64,000 bases of DNA from Chondrosia reniformis (Eukaryota; Porifera; Demospongiae; Chondrillida; Chondrillidae). Made by a program: the position numbers and the translations under genes. Each line of letters begins with the position of its first letter. Positions within the stretch are counted from its first letter, which is position 1. This document shows positions 12,901 to 21,395 of the stretch, one piece after another. Location: contig OX359193.1 in assembly GCA_947172415.1 (NCBI GenBank), positions 630,501-694,500 on the forward strand, given 5' to 3'. The notes under the pieces were generated by a model, which did no database searches, was not told where the DNA came from, and saw nothing but the letters and a program-made list of their open reading frames with translations.

Positions 12901-14109
12901 ATATTTATTTGAAACATGGAATGTACATACACAGATGTATACATTCCTGTCATGAAAGGTTATTCTAAATCACAAGCAAGGAATATATACTTTCAATTGA
13001 CTTGACCAAAAACTGTGTTACATGTTAAATATGCCTGACTACCTTATTAGGGCATTACAGATGTGATATGTCAAACCTCCTAATTCTCTTGGTTTAGACA
13101 AGAAAAACCAGAGCCCAGAAGGTTCCTTATGTCATATCCGCACCTCTATCACGCAGGCCAGGTAAACATGAGCATTGCATCACATACATATTACAGTAGA
13201 CCAAAGTCCTATTACGTTGCCCCCAGTACTCACTTCACAACCAAAAAACTTTGATCATCTGGCTGGATTGGTTTGGCATAATAAGTTCCAGTGATTATTA
13301 TTCACTTATATAATAAATATATACGTATGTATTAATTAATATAGGAATAAATATAGGTATATGTACATATATATGTTTATAGGATACTGCCTTCTTGTGG
13401 CCGTTAGTGCTTACAATGATGAAGAAAGCAAATGGTGAGTATTTATTTGTTCTGATGTTATATATGTAATTACGTATATTCACAAAATTTGAAATGTAAA
13501 AGCCTAAAATGTTATTTTGTTTATGTCGATCTGAATTATTCTCTTTGCAAACAAAGTAATGATCAGAATTCATATCCCTTCATTCATTTGTAGTGAAATA
13601 TCTCGTGCATTTGATATTGCAGCCACTAAGTTGCAATTGTCTGTGGAGTTTAACTACTTTGATGACACAGGTGAGCATATTTGGCTAGTGTTGCACAAAC
13701 AGTGAAAAATGTATATGCATGAAAAATCTAAGATACCATTTTCCTACATGCTATATGCCTATTCTGTAAAAGAGCCTATAGGAGAACTAAACCTGAAGAG
13801 AACTTTGGATGAGGATACAGGAGTCTTTTCTTCCTTCTTTTCCCTTCTTTCCTCTTCTTCTCCACTGGGTCAGACAGCCGTTTCTGGGAATTCCACCCTT
13901 CATCAGTGATCCTGGGAGTCTTTGTCTTTTCTCTATCTTGATCTTTTGTGAATCCATATACAGTATTTAGTTTTACATCAAATTCAGTTTATTTTAACTC
14001 TGTTATGTTGAAACATTGACTAGTTCTCTGCCATTTCACAGTTATTGAGATCAAGAAATTGGACCAGAATCGCTTCCTTGATGCTATGGCAGCATTAATG
14101 ATGACTTGA
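6956..14109 (+). CDS. CDC45: CDC45, replication fork helicase subunit
   Basis: Twenty-five exons join in frame: 6956-7009, 7090-7149, 7215-7307, 7440-7534, 7614-7656, 7842-7913, 8054-8125, 8195-8241, 8461-8509, 8575-8636, 8903-8953, 9047-9106, 9362-9415, 9540-9611, 10124-10183, 10501-10654, 11203-11253, 11635-11684, 11921-11969, 12141-12230, 12616-12693, 13098-13161, 13383-13434, 13594-13670, 14042-14109. The product follows animal CDC45 end to end: VDLDAVCSAKILQ near the N-terminus, an acidic linker (EEEQLDDAHDSGDESD), LVLYRHWNLYDS, GQKKLHELFADMG, STGPFIFAQLEE and a C-terminal NRFLDAMAALM. CDC45 joins MCM2-7 and GINS to form the CMG helicase in the nucleus. The exon-13 donor (gtatccta at 9416) is U12-like. 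A polyadenylation signal aataaa lies at 14128. Introns hold minisatellites and mobile fragments. The donor of exon 21 is one of three neighbouring in-frame gt sites. Confidence 0.95.
8318..8405 (-). repeat. Dispersed repeat family A, fragment
   Basis: In a CDC45 intron, the sequence (atcctcatccaaagctctcac, then aggtttagttccctat and gggaaatgg) is the reverse complement of part of the repeat seen complete at 13735-13920. The family recurs at several other places in the window. Confidence 0.6.
9110..9325 (+). repeat. C-rich minisatellite in a CDC45 intron
   Basis: About ten copies of a 20-25 bp unit of the type cccctcccactcctcacctca. The array starts a few bases after the exon-12 donor (9107) and fills most of that intron. 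The long open frames across it are by-products of the repeat. Its pyrimidine-rich strand is the coding strand. Confidence 0.85.
10660..10860 (+). repeat. Dispersed repeat family A, copy
   Basis: In the CDC45 intron after 10654, the sequence gaaaaatctaataaaccattt followed by ctacatgctatgcctattctg and ctttggatgaagatacaagag matches the copy at 13735-13920 closely, then diverges. Non-coding. Confidence 0.6.
11317..11545 (+). repeat. Minisatellite of about 40 bp units in a CDC45 intron
   Basis: About six tandem copies of a unit containing gactgtcctagagaggtgac and cattaacacaggtt, with few substitutions between copies. It lies in the intron between exons ending at 11253 and starting at 11635. Units are directly adjacent with no unique spacers, so this is a minisatellite, not a CRISPR array. 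Confidence 0.85.
12264..12406. mobile_element. Short inverted-terminal element, family B, copy 2
   Basis: In a CDC45 intron, in opposite orientation to the copy at 5198-5366: cagggccgcag at the left, cttttgggaaccccctaaac and caccctcataccattgccc inside, tgctgccctga at the right. C-rich runs correspond to the G-rich runs of copy 1. Confidence 0.7.
13735..13920 (+). repeat. Dispersed repeat family A, fullest copy
   Basis: In a late CDC45 intron: ccattttcctacatgctata, cctataggagaactaaacc, tttggatgaggatacaggag, a pyrimidine-rich stretch, then gggaattccacccttcatcag and gatcctgggagtc. Fragments in either orientation recur near 8318, 10660, 15185, 35000, 41370, 59725 and 61990. No open frame is conserved. 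Likely a non-autonomous mobile element. Confidence 0.65.
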
Positions 14110-14463
14110 GTGTTACGTACTTCATTGAATAAAGTGTACATATATAATAACTGTTAATTAACTTCTGTTTTACTTTGAGAGTGTATCATTGAATTATTGC
14201 AAGCTTTATAGAATCAAATGAACACTTCACTTCACTGCCTCTGTCATGTACAAGTGACGGTAAAGGTGCTTTGGCAAAGTGTTGATTGTTACAGCGTGTA
14301 TCATTTCCTATAGATAGTGTATATAGTCAACTTTGGCTCTATGAATTTTAATGGAGTGTCATGTGATTGATTTTTCGATCCCTTGGCTATATATATGTGT
14401 GTGTGTGTGCATTATCTGCAGTGTATCAAGGTGTTTCGGTTATATATACAGTAGTGACATACG
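14110..14463. other. Intergenic: CDC45 3' UTR and upstream region of the Kazal gene
   Basis: Holds the CDC45 polyadenylation signal (aataaa at 14128) and a short gtgt run near 14395-14410. I see no gene or strong promoter element. Confidence 0.6.
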
Positions 14464-16553
14464 ATGTTCAAACAATTTATTATTTTAGTTGGTAAGTCAG
14501 TTCTATATGAATAATAAATTATGTATTATAAAAATTAATAATTTATTGATTTATCTTGTATTTAGCTATCTCGATAGGAGTGGTTTTGTCCAGTGAGTTT
14601 TGCATGACTTAATATTAATAATTTCTTCCTTTTAGTAAAGTTTCAATTGCTAAATTACTTTAGATTATTGCATAACGACAATTGATGGAACTGATTACAC
14701 GGTGTACGAAGGACAATCTTCTTTAGTAATGGAGGACGATAGTTGTTATCGTTGCAAGTGCAAAGATGGTGAATTTAACAAATCGTACTGCGAAGAAGTA
14801 GACAGCAAAGCTTGCCAGAGAATGTTCCGCCGAGGAAGAGATCGCGATTCCACTTGTTCTTTCCAAGGTGAACGGTATGAGAATAAGGAGACTTTTAAGG
14901 TGGACTGCAATACCTGTCGATGTAACAAAGGAAAAATTTCTTGTACCAAAAGAATCTGTCCTGGGCAAGCCGAGTGCAGGGCCAACTGCAGTCGCTCCAA
15001 TGCTACTGGGGGACCAGTGTGCGCAGCCGGCGCCATTACATTCCCCAGCAGATGCGTCGCCCTGTGTTTCGGAATTAACGACACTTATCTTTTTGACGGA
15101 CCTTGTAATAACAGGGTAGGTTAAAGTATATTGTGCAATATAAAGACTTTTTATATATAGAAAGCATGCATGCAGGCTTTAGGGTCACTAATAATGGGTA
15201 CATACTCCCAGAAACAGCTGTCTGACCTATTGGAGAGAAGGAGAGGGCTCTTGTATCATCATACAAAACTATAGGCTTTGACTAGATTTATACTCTTAAT
15301 TATATACAGTCATGGATATATAAATCCTTAACCTAATAGGAATAGTATGTACATTTGTGGCTAATTATAAATCAGTTGCCATGAATGATGCTACATGCAT
15401 AGCTGAGTGGCTGCATGTGTGTGTAGATTAATAAATTCCTATTGTATTATATATTATAATTGTAGATGTATTGATCGATTTCATTCTAGAATCCTTGCAA
15501 AAGATTTCCTTGTCCAAATGGTACTCAATGTCTTGTCCTTAAGCCGAGATGTTTCTTCTTGAGAGGGGATTGTCTCGACAAAAGCAGACTAAGACTTTGT
15601 GGTACGTAAGCACAATAGATGGAGTTGAACTTTTGTATTAAAATTATTTAGTGAAGATATATACTAATAATTAATACATACTATAGTTAAATATAATGAA
15701 ACTGAATATGAAGATGATGGCAAATGTGAGCTATATTATGATGACGATGAAGAAGATGATGATGATGATGATGAAGATGATGATGATGACGATGAAGAAT
15801 ATGATGATGATGATGAAAAGGATTTTCCTGCTGGTAACTCTACTACGATGCCAGTACCCTCAGGCACACCCACTCCAGAGGCACCAGATAACAGTAATAT
15901 TAATGAGGAGGGTGGAATTCTGGTTGATGAAGGAGATGTTATTATGGTAGATGAGCTCCCAAAGGGACCCATATGTGGAAAGAACGGAAATAACTATGAT
16001 GATATCTGTGATTCGGCCAATAAAACTGGTCTTATTGATGTGGCTTATGATGGGCCATGTGACCAAGAGAGATGTCAATCAGGAGAGGTGAGACCATTTC
16101 TGGGCCATTAAACTGATGATGGGCACAGCATCTGGTTCTATATAATACATGCATGCATAATAACACTGTATCATTCTATCACAAAAGGATATATGACTGT
16201 AATCAGGTAAACATCAATAACAATATTACATGCTTATATGTATACACCATTAATTATATATTTTATATAAATGCAGGTGTGCAGCATAGTAGGTGTTACA
16301 TACGATAGCGTTTGTGAATTGGAGGAATACGGGGATGTGTTAGACTACAAAGGTATAACCACTGTTGTCTAATTATAAATGCTCAGGCAGCATCAATATA
16401 AAAAAGCATTTGTCATTATTTTACTCATGATCAGGTGAGTGCGTTGAGGAAGAATATGATGACGATGACGACGACGATGATGATGACGATGACGATGACG
16501 ATGACGATGATGATGATGACGATGACGATGACGATGACGATGATGATGATGAC

Positions 16554-16588
<35 letters not shown>

Positions 16589-17300
16589 CGATGACGATGA
16601 CGATGATGATGATGACGATGATGATGATGATGATGATGATGATGACGCTGGAGGAAGAGCTTGTGGTAAAGTAAGAAGACGTGGACTTTGCAAGGAGTTG
16701 TCGTGCAACAATCTCAACTTAGTCAGAAGACCTCGAGGATGTTGTCCAGTTTGTGGTATGTATCTTTACATGTCATGCTCTAATGCATGTAATAGATGGT
16801 GAACAAATATGATTTCTACTTCCCATTAAGGTGGAGTTTTGACTATTGCTTTTGATGAGAGCTTTGCAGAGCTGCTTCCTGGACGGTTAAATGATGTACG
16901 CATTGTGAGGGAAATGATATTCAGGAATGGAGTAATTAGAAGCTTATTCAACAATCTTGAGATGAGATGCAACATTGAAGCTTACATAACAGAACAGTAC
17001 GATTTTGAGATTTCCCTTTCAGCTGTAGAGGGGGAAGATGGAGAATTTTGTCAAAGTGTCATAACCTTTTTAGAGAATGTCATCAATGGAAATGGTACCG
17101 TACCAGAGGAATATGCTGACAGGCTACCACAAGGAGAGACTGAACAACTCCCACTAATACTTGCAGCATTTACAGCTGCTGATGCTGCTGAACCATTAGC
17201 AACAGAAACAGCTCAAGGATCTGGATCAATGGCAACAAGATTTACAGTGGTCACCTTGCTGCTCCCTTTGCTATTGCTGGCTATGTGTAAATTTATATAA
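14464..17300 (+). CDS. Secreted Kazal/pacifastin-type multidomain protein with poly-Asp tracts, probably GPI-anchored
   Basis: Eight exons: 14464-14491, 14566-14592, 14664-15115, 15490-15601, 15687-16087, 16277-16352, 16435-16755, 16831-17300; phases agree. A signal peptide (MFKQFIILV, then AISIGVVLS) is followed by a Cys-rich segment and a pacifastin-like module (YENKETFKVDCNTCRCNKG, CTKRIC). Next come a Kazal-type module (GGPVCAAGAITFPSRC), a Cys-rich module, an acidic Asp-rich stretch, a second Kazal-like module (PICGKNGNNYDDIC) and a third partial one (VCSIVGVTYDSVC). A very long Asp run encoded by gat/gac repeats follows, then a von Willebrand C-like module (RPRGCCPVC) and a C-terminal domain. 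The end (TVVTLLLPLLLLAMCKFI after small residues) looks like a GPI-attachment signal. Kazal and pacifastin modules inhibit serine proteases; here that is inference, and the Asp runs suggest calcium binding. Not recognised as a named gene. Confidence 0.8.
15185..15270 (-). repeat. Dispersed repeat family A, fragment
   Basis: Intronic fragment (cactaataatgggtacatac, cccagaaacagctgtctgacc, ggctcttgtatcatcatac) matching the reverse complement of the 3' half of the repeat at 13735-13920. Confidence 0.5.
16447..16650 (+). repeat. Coding gat/gac trinucleotide repeat (poly-Asp)
   Basis: Some 65 consecutive Asp codons (gat or gac) inside an exon of the Kazal/pacifastin gene. The mix of gat and gac in higher-order blocks such as gatgacgatgac suggests local block duplications. 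Being divisible by three it is open in other frames (poly-Ser on the minus strand, Met/Thr-rich on the plus), which are not genes. Confidence 0.9.
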
Positions 17301-17679
17301 ACCATATTTTACGTACACTATACATAAATGTATAGTAAACATTTAGTACCTAATTGTGTATAATGATCATTAGTATTAGGTATACATTAATATTGAAAGG
17401 AAGCTTTCATTTCATTATTAATTCCGTTTCAAGGATTCCAATTATTGTAACTTGCATAAGAATAGATTAGCATGAAGGCTACAATTATGTCCTCTGTACA
17501 GTAAGTGAATCTACTGACACTATACTACAAATGGTCAGCAAAATATTCATTAAGCATTTGTAATATAATGATATGATTATTGGTTTGATGAAAATGTAGC
17601 CAGTAAATCATAGTAAAATCACATGCCCAAAAGCCGGGGGAGTGATACATGTGTGACGTTTCCGCACGTGAGAAGTAAA
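17301..17679. other. Intergenic region upstream of the LUC7-like gene
   Basis: AT-rich except for about 50 bp just before the next start codon, where gcccaaaagccgggggagtg and gtgacgtttccgcacgtgag contain a CRE-like tgacg and a CACGTG E-box, plausible core-promoter elements of the LUC7-like gene. I see no other gene. Confidence 0.5.
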
Positions 17680-20600
17680 ATGGCTGCCAACGCCTCGTTG
17701 TTAGACGAGTTGATGGGCATTAACAGAAACGCTGCTCCCGGGGAAGATGTCAAAATGAAGGACTGGAGCGACTATGATGTGAGAAATTGTATTTGATGTA
17801 ATAAAGTTAGTTTAAGCGGCTTATTGAGGCTGGTAAATGGTGCCGCTGCGTGGTATCCAGGGATCTGCTGAATGTGACCTGTAAAATGTACTGTTTGATT
17901 AGATGCAGTTACATTCCAATAGGTTTGCAAGCATTACTTGTGTGGTTTTTGTCCAGCGGAATTGTTTGTGAACACTCGTGCTGAACTTAGTAAGTTACTA
18001 AGCATGCAATCTTGTATTCGGGTCTATAATCATTATAACCTTCCGTACGACTTTCCGTAGCACCTTGCACCAAGATACACGATGAAATGTTGAGGACAAA
18101 GTGAGTTAAATTAATTACCCCGTGAGCTTACTATTATGCGCCTATGCGCTTATGTGTGGCCCATTCCCCCTCCCGCGCATGGCGGGGACAACCTGACAAC
18201 TTACTTATTAAATGCCCATATATGGGGAATGCTGCTCTCGTCAAATTCCCTAGCACACTATTACGTACATGCAGTCTCTGAACATGCGTTTTTATCTCTA
18301 TAAAGTTATGAGAAGAGTGGTAAAGTCTTCAAAGTTGGTTACGAAGAAACCTTCTTGGAGTATCTGCAAGATCTCATTAGAAAGTTGGAGAAGCGAATTG
18401 GAAGAGGCCATCATCGTCTGGAGTCCAGTGCTGATGCCAAAGAGAAGGTGAGTATACATGGATGTGTGAAATGTACATAGTGATTCATCTGGGGCAACTA
18501 TAAAGCTAAGAGCAGGGCGTGGGGTATTTCCCCCCCCCCCTCCCCCCCCCCAGACTTTTGGGAACCCCCTAAACTGTTTTGACACCCTCATACCATTCCC
18601 CCCTAAATTGTGAAAATTTTCATTTTGCCCTCTGGCCCCAAGTTCTGCATACAGCCCTGAAGAGGCTGCAAGTGTAATGCTTATTGAATTGAATAACTTA
18701 TTACTTTGTAAACCTTGGAATTGTTTAATTGCTCATTGTTATGTTGCTTGTTTTTATGGTCCCTTTTTATGGTCCCTTTTTATGTGTATAGCGTGTTCGT
18801 TCAGATGTGAATCCTGCTGAAGTCACCAGACTAGACAAGGAGATACAAGAGAGCCTAGACAAGGTACGTATGACCATCCAGTAAATATTGTGTCAACAAA
18901 GTTTGTAACCAGAAAAATCAATATGTAACATTTAACTGACAATCTTGCTCTAAGGCTGAACAGTTTGGCAGTGAAGGCAACATTGATGAAGCTAAAGCCT
19001 GGATGGCCAAGACAGAACAGCTAAAGAGGGAGAAGGAACGAATGCTTGAGAAGAAGGTAACATATTGATTATTTATTTATTTATTTATTTATTTACGTAT
19101 TTATTTATTTATTTATTATTGATATCGCCCTGTCGCTCCCTTGCTTACATAATGTCTTTCATGTCGTAGCCTCTTATTGCGGGGTTTGAAGCTCCTGACG
19201 ACTTTCATGAGAAAATGGAGATTTGTGAAACTTGTGGTTGCTTTCTGGTCATCAATGATACCCCGCAACGAGTGCAATCCCACCTTGAGGGAAAGCAGCA
19301 CTTAGGCTATACAAGAATTAGATCAAAAATAGAAGAGTTAAAGGTAATTATTTTTTGTTTTGTGTTATCCTTTTCTCCGCCCATTAAATAAGCTATACTT
19401 AGCTGATTTAGGTATTTCATTCACTGATTGTCATCCAGTGAGGTTAGTATTTCTGATACGTACACTATAAAAAAACTTCTTTTTTCTGTGAGCGTATTCA
19501 CGGTTATACATATGTGTGTCCTCTTACGCAATCGCCTGATAAAGTAACTATGTACTGATTCAGCATTTGAGGTTAGTAAGTCATACAAAGCACCTGGATG
19601 GTAATCATAATGGCAGGTATGCGTTTGTATAGCACGCATTTAATGTACGCACATGGGCTTGATTGTATGGATCATTTGGAGAACAGTATCATGCAGACGA
19701 CAACAGAGGTACTTACAAGTGTTCTCGTTTCAGTTGTGACTTTTGACTTGTAGTTAGTAACTCTGGAACAGCAGCTGCACTCGCCTCTTCTATTTCTCCT
19801 TTATTGCAATGATCTTTCTCACCATTTAGAAACAAATAGCTGAACACAGAAACAAAGAACGAGAGACAAGAAGAACCAGGTGAGCATTTCCTTGTCGTCT
19901 TGTTAGTTCATTATAGCTCTTGGTAGATGTGAGTAGGTGCAGTCAATCTTGCCTTTTAACTTGTTCTCGTACGTGAAATGTAATTATTTGTATTCGGTAG
20001 GTCCGGCTCAAGAGAAATAGAGAGGAGACGATCCAGACTTGACAGTAGAGAAAGTTACAGGGATCATGATCGTGAGAGAGGCCATGAGCGTAACAGGGAT
20101 AATGACCGTGAGAGGGAACGTGATCAGGACAAAAACAAGGATCTTGACAAGGATAAGGATGATCGTGAAAAGAAGAGAGATCGTGACAGGGACAGAGAAC
20201 GTGAAAAGAAGAGAGATAACAAAGACAGAGATCGTGACAGAGATAAGGATCATGAAAAGAAGAGAGATCGTGACAAAGAAAGAGATCGTGACAAAGACAG
20301 AGATCGTGACAAGGACAGAGATCGTGACAAGGACAGAGATCGTGACAAGGACAGAGATCGTGACAAAGATAGAGATCGTGACAAAGATAGAGATCGTGAC
20401 AAAGATAGAGATCGTGACAAGGACAGAGATCGTGACAAAGATAGAGATCGTGACAAGGACAGAGATCGTGACAAGGACAGAGATCGTGACAAAGACAGAG
20501 ATCGTGACAAAGACAGAGATCGTGACAAAGACAGAGATCGTGACAAAGACAAAGATCACAGTAGAGGACGACACAGAGACAGGAACCACAAAGATGATAA

Positions 20601-20724
20601 AAATCAAGATGGAAGTAGTGGTAAGGAAGGTAAAGATAGGCATAGTAGAGAAAAAGGCAAAGATCGCGACCGTGATCATCACAAATCTAGGAGGAGGAGT
20701 AGATCCAGATCTCCTAGACACTGA
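17680..20724 (+). CDS. LUC7L3: LUC7-like splicing factor (LUC7L3 type)
   Basis: Nine exons: 17680-17778, 17923-17989, 18061-18100, 18306-18447, 18792-18863, 18955-19056, 19170-19343, 19830-19879, 20001-20724; all phases fit. The N-terminus LLDELMGINRNAAP and the first zinc finger (VCKHYLCGFCP, then PCTKIHDE) are diagnostic of LUC7. A coiled coil and a second zinc finger (ICETCGCFLVIND with QSHLEGKQH) follow. The C-terminal 240 residues are mainly RD/KD repeats built on DRDKDR, taking the place of the RS tail of vertebrate LUC7L3; the last residues are RRSRSRSPRH-like. LUC7 proteins are U1 snRNP components that help choose 5' splice sites. A family B element lies in the intron after 18447. Confidence 0.93.
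18513..18659. mobile_element. Short inverted-terminal element, family B, copy 3
   Basis: In an intron of the LUC7-like gene, same orientation as copy 2: gcagggcgtgg, two C runs, agacttttgggaaccccctaa, caccctcataccattc, then agttctgcatacagccctga. Ends are again cagggc/gccctg. Confidence 0.7.
20250..20560 (+). repeat. 18-bp coding minisatellite (Arg-Asp-Lys tail of LUC7L3)
   Basis: About 17 copies of gatcgtgacaaagacaga, differing mainly at synonymous positions (aaa/aag, gac/gat). Each unit encodes DRDKDR. Because 18 is divisible by three, the minus strand is also open; that frame is not a gene. Confidence 0.9.
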
Positions 20725-21395
20725 ACACTGTATGCACCTCAATAGTTATCTTCATATTAAGAAAATTTGTTCAAGCTTGTTTTTCAATTATCCCATTATT
20801 TCATAGTAAGTATGTACGTATGAGTTCTTGATACAGTTGATCAATGGAATAGTAATGCAGTATATGGAATTGTATACCATGCAGAATTGACTAGGTTATC
20901 AATGGAGTTAATAACTACAGTTACAGATTGGTAATAAATGGATGCCTTGATTTTATTAAACTTAGTGTGCTCATATCTATGAGTAACTGAAGTGATAGTC
21001 AAACCACAAGTAATTATAACCAGTCTCAAACATTACGAAGAGGGAAAAACACAAAAGAAGCAATTGCTGGGAGTGTAATGAAGTCAATCATATCAGTTCA
21101 CTGGGAATTGAACCCAGGACGGTTAGGTTAGTCTTGCCAGCTACTGAGTTACAATTGGCACAGCAATTCTTCACTCATACTACTCGCCTAATATTAAAAG
21201 ATGATCTCAAATATAGTGCTGTAATGCAACACAGTTATTTAAAGAGCTAAGAATTGTAAAAATAGAAGGAAACAGCTGTCCTGTGAATGTTTCGTTATAT
21301 AAAATTAATGTGTATATATATAGAGAGAGAGAATTTTAAATGTGTTAATATATATTTTTCTTTAAAACAGATAGGTAAACTGGTACATACATACA
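20725..21395. other. Intergenic between LUC7L3 (+) and LIM-homeodomain gene (-)
   Basis: Convergent 3' ends. Contains the SINE at about 21035-21180 and an AT-rich remainder with a short gagaga run near 21320. No gene is seen. Confidence 0.6.
21035..21180 (-). mobile_element. tRNA-derived SINE-like repeat
   Basis: On the minus strand the sequence has a B-box-like GGTTCAATTCCC within GTCCTGGGTTCAATTCCCA and, about 45 bp upstream, an A-box-like TAACTCAGTAGCTGGC, as in a tRNA-derived pol III promoter. A tail AGCAATTGCTTCTTTTGTG, then CCCTCTTCG follows. Related copies lie at 36661-36775 and 39245-39365. It cannot form a credible functional tRNA cloverleaf by eye, so a SINE is the better call. Confidence 0.6.

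Noticed and set aside
16421..16717. Minus-strand poly-Ser frame and plus-strand Met/Thr frame
   Set aside because: Shadows of the gat/gac poly-Asp tract in the Kazal/pacifastin exon.
20008..20806. 255-codon plus-strand frame and 244-codon minus-strand frame over the LUC7L3 tail
   Set aside because: Out-of-frame readings of an 18-bp coding repeat. The true frame is fixed by the upstream zinc-finger exons and ends at 20724.
21060..21170. Functional tRNA gene
   Set aside because: A- and B-box-like motifs are present but the acceptor and anticodon stems do not pair by eye, and related copies share a non-tRNA tail, so a SINE is more likely.
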